17,211 nucleotides of DNA from Bacteroidales bacterium (GTDB taxonomy: Bacteria > Bacteroidota > Bacteroidia > Bacteroidales > UBA7960): assembly GCA_007132395.1 (NCBI GenBank), contig SLOR01000208.1, forward strand, positions 1 through 17,211, given 5' to 3'. The translations under genes were made by a program, and so were the position numbers. Shown one piece after another: positions 7,952 through 13,561 of the stretch. The notes under the pieces were generated by a model that ran no database searches, had not been told where the DNA came from, and saw nothing but the letters and a program-made list of their open reading frames with translations. Every line of letters starts with the position of its first letter. The first letter of the stretch is position 1.

Positions 7952-9481
7952 TTATTCCCATTCAATGGTTGCCGGGGGCTTGGAGCTGATGTCATACACC
8001 ACACGGTTTACCCCTCTTACTTTGTTGATAATATCGTTGGAAACCTTAGCAAGAAAGTCGTAAGGAAGATGCGACCAGTCGGCTGTCATCCCGTCGGTAG
8101 AACCCACGGCACGCAGACAAACTGCATTCTCGTAGGTACGCTCATCGCCCATAACTCCAACGCTTTGTACCGGCAACAAAATGGCAGCCGCCTGCCATAC
8201 CTTCTCGTATAAGTGCCAGTCTTTCAATCCTTTTATGTAAATATAATCCACTTCCTGCAGAATTCGTACTTTTTCTGCTGTAATATCACCCAGAATACGG
8301 ATACCCAGGCCGGGACCTGGAAACGGGTGACGGTTGAGCAGATTGGGATTAATTCCCAGGCTTGAGCCTACCCTGCGTACTTCGTCTTTAAACAGGCTGT
8401 TAAGGGGCTCAACCACTTTCAGCTTCATAAAGTCAGGAAGGCCACCCACATTATGATGTGATTTAATGGTGGCTGAAGGTCCGTTTACCGATACCGATTC
8501 AATAACATCAGGATAGATGGTGCCTTGCGCCAGCCACTTGACATCCTGTATTTTATGGGCTTCATCGTCAAAAACTTCGATAAACACCCTGCCTATTATC
8601 TTTCTTTTGGCCTCGGGTTCGCTTACTCCTTTCAAGGCATCCAGGAAGCGGTCTGCAGCCCTTACACCCTTTACATTCAGCCCCATATGTTCGTAGGAAG
8701 CCAGTACATCTTCAAATTCATTCTTCCGCAGTAATCCATTGTCCACAAAAATACAATGCAGTTGTTTTCCTATGGCCTGGTGCAGTAACACACCCGCCAC
8801 GCTGGAATCAACACCGCCCGACAAGCCCAACACCACCTTATCGTTGCCCAGTTGCTGTTTGAGGGAGTTTACCGTTGAAGAAACAAAAGATTCTGGAGTC
8901 CAGCTTTGGGGGCATTTGCATACATCTACCACGAAATTTTTCAGCAGGGCCAGTCCGTCAGTAGAATGATAAACCTCAGGATGAAACTGTAATCCGAAAG
9001 TATTTGTAGCAGTATCTTTAAAGGCTGCAGCCGGCACATCGTGCGAACTGGCAATCAGCCTGAAATAATCCGGTATGCGTGTAATGGTATCGGCATGCGA
9101 CATCCATACCTGCGAGTTGTCGTCTACCCCGTCGAGCAAGGGCTCATTCCTGTCAACAAATGCCAGGTTGGCACGTCCGTATTCACGGGTTGAGGAGGCT
9201 ACTACTTCACCTCCCTTTTTAAGTGCAATGTACTGTGCCCCATAACAAACCCCCAGCAACGGCAACTTGCCGTAAAACCTCTCAAGGTCAATTTGTGGCG
9301 ATTTGGGATCGCGCACACTAAAAGGACTGCCCGATAATATTACACCTTTTACTCCCTCCATTGACTCGGGAATATGATGGTAAGGATGAATTTCACAGTA
9401 CACGTTCAACTCCCTTACCCTCCTGGCTATCAATTGTGTGTATTGAGAGCCGAAATCCAGTATCAGTATCATTTCTTGCAT
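7952..9481 (-). CDS. guaA: GMP synthase (glutamine-hydrolysing)
   Basis: GuaA converts XMP to GMP using ATP and glutamine-derived ammonia, the last step of guanine nucleotide synthesis. The 509-residue protein has an N-terminal class I glutamine amidotransferase domain with nucleophile Cys79 (GVCYGAQY) and His167/Glu169 (LQFHPEV), then an ATP pyrophosphatase domain with the PP-loop GLSGGVDSS (219-227), and the C-terminal dimerisation domain ending in the hallmark KPPATIEWE. All catalytic residues are present and the length is normal. The start MQEMILILDFGSQYTQL resembles the usual Bacteroidota N-terminus (MQE-x-I-x-ILDFGSQ), which favours the first ATG at 9481 over the internal ATG at 9472. 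A -7 box ends only four bases upstream. It is divergent from yggS, and the LysM protein follows downstream. Confidence 0.98.
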   Translation of the reverse strand: MQEMILILDFGSQYTQLIARRVRELNVYCEIHPYHHIPESMEGVKGVILSGSPFSVRDPKSPQIDLERFYGKLPLLGVCYGAQYIALKKGGEVVASSTREYGRANLAFVDRNEPLLDGVDDNSQVWMSHADTITRIPDYFRLIASSHDVPAAAFKDTATNTFGLQFHPEVYHSTDGLALLKNFVVDVCKCPQSWTPESFVSSTVNSLKQQLGNDKVVLGLSGGVDSSVAGVLLHQAIGKQLHCIFVDNGLLRKNEFEDVLASYEHMGLNVKGVRAADRFLDALKGVSEPEAKRKIIGRVFIEVFDDEAHKIQDVKWLAQGTIYPDVIESVSVNGPSATIKSHHNVGGLPDFMKLKVVEPLNSLFKDEVRRVGSSLGINPNLLNRHPFPGPGLGIRILGDITAEKVRILQEVDYIYIKGLKDWHLYEKVWQAAAILLPVQSVGVMGDERTYENAVCLRAVGSTDGMTADWSHLPYDFLAKVSNDIINKVRGVNRVVYDISSKPPATIEWE

Positions 9482-9485
9482 GCTG

Positions 9486-9493
9486 CAAAGATA
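9486..9493 (-). promoter_or_regulatory. -7 promoter box directly in front of guaA
   Basis: The minus strand reads TATCTTTGCAGC followed at once by the guaA ATG, an exact match to TAnnTTTG. Only four bases separate the box from the start codon, so transcription would begin at or beside the ATG. No TTTG-like -33 element is found at the usual distance. Confidence 0.5.
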
Positions 9494-9556
9494 AACATAT
9501 GACTGATTTTAGCACATACTTAATTTTAAATAGTTTTTAAGTGACCCAAGCTTATC

Positions 9557-9655
9557 CCTCAACCTCAGCCTTAGCCTCAATCCCGAATCGCTTTGCTCTC
9601 GGGACTTCGCTCCGCTCAGCCTCAGCCTTAACCCCAACCTCAACCTTATTCTCAA
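9557..9655. repeat. Degenerate CCTCAA-type hexamer array with GC-rich interruption
   Basis: Between divergent guaA and yggS lie about four hexamers (CCTCAA, CCTCAG, CCTTAG, CCTCAA; 9557-9580), a 33-base interruption, then about seven more (GCTCAG, CCTCAG, CCTTAA, CCCCAA, CCTCAA, CCTTAT, TCTCAA; 9614-9655). The consensus is CCTYAR. The interruption contains a small inverted repeat CCCGA/TCGGG and two related 11-mers, TCGCTTTGCTC and TCGCTCCGCTC, set 19 bases apart. The array is pyrimidine-rich on the plus strand. Nothing here looks coding, and its role is unknown. Confidence 0.8.
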
Positions 9656-9684
9656 TCATCCTGTAGTATTTAAGCAACGTTCAT

Positions 9685-9692
9685 TATCTTTG
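9685..9692 (+). promoter_or_regulatory. -7 promoter box for yggS-like gene
   Basis: TATCTTTGCA on the plus strand exactly matches TAnnTTTG and ends 21 bases before the ATG at 9714, leaving a short leader of roughly 15 bases. No clear TTTG element is seen 19-21 bases upstream. The box includes the TTG codon at 9690, which argues against that codon as the translation start. Confidence 0.6.
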
Positions 9693-9713
9693 CATAAGAA
9701 AAGAATAGATATT

Positions 9714-10391
9714 ATGGCACATATAGCAGAAAACTTCGAACATATCAAAAAGACCATCCCCGCAGATGTAAAACTGGTTGCCGTAAGCAAGACAAAATCT
9801 GCGGAAGAAATCATGGAACTCTATAATTGCGGACATCGTATTTTCGGGGAAAGCAAAGCCCAGGAACTGGTGCCCAAGTATGAGGAGCTCCCCAAAGATA
9901 TTAAATGGCATATGATAGGGCATTTGCAGTCCAACAAGGTTAAATACATCGCCCCTTTTGTTTCACTGATTCACTCGGTGGATAGCTTCAAATTGCTGAA
10001 GACTGTTAACAAGGAGGCCAAAAAGAACCATCGCACTATTGATTGTCTTCTGCAGATGCATATTGCCGAGGAAGACACCAAATTCGGCCTCGATATGCAG
10101 GAAGTCTGTGAAATTCTGGAAAGTAAAGAATACGCACAAATGCAAAATATTCGCATTACAGGCCTCATGTGCATGGCTACTTTTACCGAAGATACAGAAC
10201 AAATAAAAAGAGAATTCCGCCAGTTACATGGATTCTTTGGCACCATTAAAGAAAAATATTTCAGCCAGGACCCTGATTTCCGCGAGCGCTCCATGGGCAT
10301 GTCGGATGATTACACCATTGCCATAGCTGAAGGGAGCACCATGGTAAGGGTGGGAAGTCTGCTTTTTGGAAAAAGAGACTACACAAAATAA
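9714..10391 (+). CDS. YggS/PROSC-type pyridoxal phosphate homeostasis protein
   Basis: This 225-residue protein belongs to the YggS/PLPBP family, PLP-binding TIM-barrel proteins with no known enzyme activity that buffer free pyridoxal phosphate and affect amino-acid metabolism. The PLP-lysine motif VAVSKTK (residues 23-29, probable Schiff-base Lys26), WHMIGHLQSNKVKYI (65-79) and the phosphate-binding C-terminal stretch MGMSDDYTIAIAEGSTMVRVGSLLFG are all present. The usual FGENYxQE motif reads FGESKAQE here, with Asn replaced by Ser. The frame is open upstream to a TTG at 9690, but that codon lies inside the -7 promoter box, so ATG 9714 (MAHIAENF) is the start. An amidase lipoprotein gene follows 48 bases later, possibly on the same transcript. 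Confidence 0.93.
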   Translation: MAHIAENFEHIKKTIPADVKLVAVSKTKSAEEIMELYNCGHRIFGESKAQELVPKYEELPKDIKWHMIGHLQSNKVKYIAPFVSLIHSVDSFKLLKTVNKEAKKNHRTIDCLLQMHIAEEDTKFGLDMQEVCEILESKEYAQMQNIRITGLMCMATFTEDTEQIKREFRQLHGFFGTIKEKYFSQDPDFRERSMGMSDDYTIAIAEGSTMVRVGSLLFGKRDYTK

Positions 10392-10439
10392 ACACAAAGG
10401 AATACCCAAATCCATTTCACCTTCAAAAAACAAAACAAC

Positions 10440-12059
10440 ATGAAGAGCATCTTAAACCCATTAATGCATAAGCAATGGTTATTACTTGTGGCACTTTTAG
10501 CAGGGCTTTTTTTATTCTCCTGTCAGCCAATACCCGACAGTAAAGAACTGGCAGGCACTGAAGAATTCCCGTTTTTTGAAAGTGAAATCTCGCACATACA
10601 AAAGGGATACCTTGAAGGAAGTTATACGGTGGCCGAAGTGGTTCAATCTTTTCTTAACCGTATTGAGGCTATCGACCACAATGGGCCTGGGCTCAACAGC
10701 ATTATCACCCTCAACCCCGATGCCCTGGTCATAGCCCGTGAGCTGGATAAAGAGCTCAGTGCAGGAAATCTGCGCGGACCATTACACGGAATTCCCGTGG
10801 TGCTGAAAGACAACATCGACACTCACGATAAAATGCCCACCACCGCTGGCTCAAGGGCCCTGGAAAATTCCTTTCCGCTGCACGACAGCTTCGTGGCACA
10901 AAAGCTCCGTGAAGCAGGTGCTGTAATCATCGGCAAAGCGAACCTTAGTGAATGGGCCAACTTTCGCGGAGAACTTTCCAGCAGTGGCTGGAGTGGTATT
11001 GGCGGACAAACCCGCAACCCCTATGTTCTTGATCGCAACCCCTGCGGCTCCAGCTCCGGTTCTGCCGTTGCTGTTGCCGCAAGCCTTACCATGCTTGGTA
11101 TAGGAACAGAAACCAATGGCTCCATCGTTTGTCCATCGCACGCCAGCGGAATTGTGGGGGTAAAACCCACCATAGGATTAGTGAGCCGCAGTGGCATAAT
11201 TCCCATAGCTCACTCCCTTGATATTGCCGGCCCCATGACCCGTACGGTTAGAGATGCAGCCATTGCACTGGGTGCACTTACTGGCGTTGACCCAAAAGAT
11301 GAGCTGAGTCTTCTGAGCGAAGGAAATTACCATACCGACTATACCCAATTTCTCAATGAAGAAGGTTTGCAGGGAAAAAGAATCGGCTTTTTTAAAGGCG
11401 CAACAGGGCGTAATTTTAAAGTGGACAGTCTGATGGCACATGCTGTGGAGTTTATGAAAAGTAAGGGTGCCGAAATTATAGAGATTAACCAGGTCTCTGC
11501 CCCGGGCACAGCCGGCCATGCCTTCCAGGTAATGCTTTTCGAATACAAGGACGGGCTAAATAAATATTTCGCATCCCTGGGCCCTGATGCCCCTGTAAAA
11601 AACCTTGAAGAGCTCATTGCATTTAATAATAACGACAAGCTGAGTATGCAATGGTACAACCAACGCTACCTGGAACTGGCACAGGAAAAAGAAGGTCTGG
11701 ATTCGCAGGAGTATAAGGATGCTCTGGCTGCCATGCACAAAGGTGCCCGCGAGGAAGGTATCGATAAAGTAATGAAAGAACACAATCTGGATGCCATCAT
11801 CGCACCCACAGGCAGCCCGGCCTGGAAAACCGACTGGACCAATGGCGACAGCTTTCAGTTGGGAAGCTCCTCCCCTGCGGCCCATGCCGGATATCCCAAC
11901 ATCACCCTTCCCATGGGATTTGTGGATGAACTGCCCGTGGGCATTTCCATATTCGGACGTGCATGGAGCGAACCGGTTTTGCTCGAAATTGCCTATGCCT
12001 ACGAACAAGGAACACGCCATCGCAGGGCCCCGCGATTCCTGGATTCCGATATGCCTTAA
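10440..12059 (+). CDS. Amidase signature family lipoprotein
   Basis: This is a 539-residue hydrolase of the amidase signature family, related in layout to exported peptide amidases and to GatA. The N-terminus is a lipoprotein signal (hydrophobic stretch from about residue 13, lipobox LFSC with Cys28), so it should be anchored by lipid in the periplasm or outer membrane. The Ser-cisSer-Lys triad can be assigned: Lys123 in PVVLKDNID, cis-Ser204 in CGSSSGSA and nucleophile Ser228 in TETNGS, with the 24-residue Ser-Ser spacing of the family. A C-terminal region (IIAPTGSPAW; YPNITLPMGF; PVGISIFGRAWSE) completes the fold. The substrate cannot be read from sequence; peptide amides or other small amides are plausible. 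It is not the tRNA amidotransferase subunit, because it is exported and no gatB/gatC is nearby. Confidence 0.94.
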   Translation: MKSILNPLMHKQWLLLVALLAGLFLFSCQPIPDSKELAGTEEFPFFESEISHIQKGYLEGSYTVAEVVQSFLNRIEAIDHNGPGLNSIITLNPDALVIARELDKELSAGNLRGPLHGIPVVLKDNIDTHDKMPTTAGSRALENSFPLHDSFVAQKLREAGAVIIGKANLSEWANFRGELSSSGWSGIGGQTRNPYVLDRNPCGSSSGSAVAVAASLTMLGIGTETNGSIVCPSHASGIVGVKPTIGLVSRSGIIPIAHSLDIAGPMTRTVRDAAIALGALTGVDPKDELSLLSEGNYHTDYTQFLNEEGLQGKRIGFFKGATGRNFKVDSLMAHAVEFMKSKGAEIIEINQVSAPGTAGHAFQVMLFEYKDGLNKYFASLGPDAPVKNLEELIAFNNNDKLSMQWYNQRYLELAQEKEGLDSQEYKDALAAMHKGAREEGIDKVMKEHNLDAIIAPTGSPAWKTDWTNGDSFQLGSSSPAAHAGYPNITLPMGFVDELPVGISIFGRAWSEPVLLEIAYAYEQGTRHRRAPRFLDSDMP

Positions 12060-12070
12060 CTGAGGTAATT

Positions 12071-12101
12071 ATTGGATTTCGGAATACTAATAATAATTTT
12101 G
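12071..12101 (+). promoter_or_regulatory. Bacteroidota-type promoter for the coiled-coil protein gene
   Basis: ATTG at 12071-12074 is followed 19 bases later by TAATTTTG at 12094-12101, which fits the TTTG-N19-21-TAnnTTTG pattern with one mismatch in the -33 box. It lies 57 bases before the ATG at 12159 and is the best two-element promoter in the window. Confidence 0.65.
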
Positions 12102-12158
12102 TAATTAAAGTAGCCGTAATTAATTGCTACATTGTTTAACATAAAAAATCAAAGCAGT

Positions 12159-13049
12159 ATGGAAACACAAGGAAGAAATGAAAAACAAAACACAGCCATG
12201 AAAACAGCCTTGATTATATTGGGAGTTTTATTGCTTTTGGCTATTGCAGGTATGACAATATTCATCGTAAAAGAGGGACGAGTATCTGACAAGAATATTT
12301 CTCTGGAAAATGACAAGCAGATATTAATGGATGAATATCAGCGTATGAAAACAGAGAGAGATAACAGCCGACAACAAACCGCTGAAGTTAAGGCCAATAT
12401 GGAAAGCATGCAATCCGAACTTGAGCAACAGATTCAAAGCAGAGATGCGCAAATAGCTGGACTTCGGGCCAGGGCTACAGAAGTTGTACAACTTCAAAAA
12501 CAAATTGAAGAATTCAAGCTTATGCAAACGGAGTATGAGAATCTGCAAAAACTTCATTCGGACTTATTAATCAGTAAAGAAAGCCTGGAAGCAGAGTATG
12601 GGTTACTTTCCGACAAACTCCAATCCTTACAAGACAGTATTGATGCTTCCCGGGGCTTGCATGCCTACAACATCAATGTTCTCACAAAATGGGATCGCTG
12701 GTTATGGGCCGACAGGTATAATGTTTCCCGCGCACGCAGAGTAGACCAAACAAACATAAGTATGGAACTGGCCGGAACACCTTTTACCCTTCCCGGAAGC
12801 AAAACTGTTTACATGAATCTGATCAACCCGGTGGGGGAAGTGATGTATCCTTCCACTGAAACTTTCGAAATTTCAGATACAGGAGAACAGACGCTTTTCA
12901 CACAAATGAGAGAAGTCAATTTCACAGGTGAATCCATTCCATTGAATTTTACCATCAACCATCCGGGAGGAATTGATGCTGGCATTTACCTGGTTCGCGT
13001 TTATGTTGATGGCCAATTGGTCAGGACGAAACAAATTGAATTTGATTAA
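12159..13049 (+). CDS. Membrane-anchored coiled-coil protein with C-terminal beta domain, function unknown
   Basis: This is a 296-residue protein I cannot assign to a characterised family. A short basic/polar N-terminus is followed by one strong membrane helix (about residues 15-37, TALIILGVLLLLAIAGMTIFIV), then a long Gln/Glu/Lys-rich region with heptad-like hydrophobic spacing (about 44-160) predicted to be a coiled coil. The last 130 residues look like a compact beta-sandwich (NISMELAGTPFTLPGSKTVYMNLINP; NFTINHPGGIDAGIYLVRVYVDGQLV). From memory, similar helix plus coiled-coil plus beta-domain hypothetical proteins are common in Bacteroidota. The frame extends to a TTG at 12132, but ATG 12159 (METQGRN) is the better start. 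A two-element promoter lies upstream, and no partner gene is adjacent, so it looks monocistronic. Confidence 0.85.
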   Translation: METQGRNEKQNTAMKTALIILGVLLLLAIAGMTIFIVKEGRVSDKNISLENDKQILMDEYQRMKTERDNSRQQTAEVKANMESMQSELEQQIQSRDAQIAGLRARATEVVQLQKQIEEFKLMQTEYENLQKLHSDLLISKESLEAEYGLLSDKLQSLQDSIDASRGLHAYNINVLTKWDRWLWADRYNVSRARRVDQTNISMELAGTPFTLPGSKTVYMNLINPVGEVMYPSTETFEISDTGEQTLFTQMREVNFTGESIPLNFTINHPGGIDAGIYLVRVYVDGQLVRTKQIEFD

Positions 13050-13140
13050 ACACACCGGGCAAGTAATTACATAACTCCGATTGCCCCTGACAAAATCAGC
13101 AGCTTTCAGTAAAAGTTTACAATAGCTGCATTATCAGCAG

Positions 13141-13261
13141 GAGGCTGTCTCAAAAGCCGGCTATTACCCGGACGCTGAGTTCGTCGAAGCGAAATACTGA
13201 CTAATCATCAGCAGTAGTTTTGACAGGCTCAACGACGGGTTGGCACTTTTGAGACAGCCTC
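13141..13261. mobile_element. MITE-like palindromic element with 16-bp terminal inverted repeats
   Basis: The element starts GAGGCTGTCTCAAAAG (13141-13156) and ends with the perfect reverse complement CTTTTGAGACAGCCTC (13246-13261). A second, inner pair of arms pairs imperfectly: 13173-13190 with 13217-13234, 12 of 18 positions matching and all six differences being transitions. An apex CTGA/TCAG closes the structure, so almost the whole 121 bases can fold into one long hairpin. It has no room for a transposase, so it would be non-autonomous. The ends resemble termini of some Bacteroidota insertion sequences from memory; the family is not certain. No clear target-site duplication is visible. 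Confidence 0.7.
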
Positions 13262-13269
13262 TTTTTTTT
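13246..13269 (+). terminator. Possible terminator formed by the hairpin element and T-tract
   Basis: The right arm of the 121-bp hairpin element (CTTTTGAGACAGCCTC) is followed directly by a run of eight T residues (13262-13269). On the plus strand this gives a stable stem followed by a U-tract, so it could end transcription from the coiled-coil protein gene and insulate aceE. The large loop makes efficiency uncertain. Confidence 0.45.
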
Positions 13270-13561
13270 GATCCTCCCCAGCCTCCCCTTATTCAGGGCT
13301 TTTCTCCATTAATATTTCAGCCCCAATACTACCTGCGCTTTTCTCAATTATTAACATCAACAAACGCTCACTTATGACTAAAGCATAATTTATTTTGCCA
13401 AAAACAAGGTATTGCCAATCACTTTTCTTAACTTAGTAATCCTGAAACAATTACCCTTACCTTAAGAAAAATATTGCCTCTATTACTGTGTTTCATTAAA
13501 CCTGGAGGCATTCATGTTGTTGTGTAGTATGTATGATTGAAAACCTTGTAAACAAACACCT

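Larger units (their letters stand above)
13050..13561. other. Intergenic region upstream of aceE (512 bases)
   Basis: No gene of normal size is supported here. After the coiled-coil gene there is a weak inverted repeat GGGCAA/TTGCCC (13057-13062 with 13081-13086, 18-base loop) without a T-tract. A 121-bp hairpin element follows (13141-13261, listed separately), then AT-rich sequence. A near match to the -7 box, TTATTTTG, is at 13390-13397. GGAGG at 13504-13508 precedes a nine-codon ORF (13514-13540). No certain aceE promoter was identified. Confidence 0.7.

Noticed and set aside
7943..7959. Inverted repeat GGGAA/TTCCC across the guaA stop codon
   Set aside because: The stem is only about five pairs with no T-tract after it on the minus strand, so it is too weak to call a terminator.
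9557..9655. The hexamer array as a CRISPR array
   Set aside because: The units are six bases and contiguous, with no spacers of constant length and no cas genes nearby.
9690..9713. TTG start for the yggS-like gene
   Set aside because: The TTG is part of the TATCTTTG promoter box, so it would not be in the transcript.
11556..12020. A 154-codon open frame on the minus strand
   Set aside because: It is antisense to the clearly real amidase gene and has no recognisable motif.
13057..13086. Inverted repeat GGGCAA/TTGCCC after the coiled-coil gene
   Set aside because: Six pairs, an 18-base loop and no T-tract; the hairpin element downstream is a better terminator candidate.
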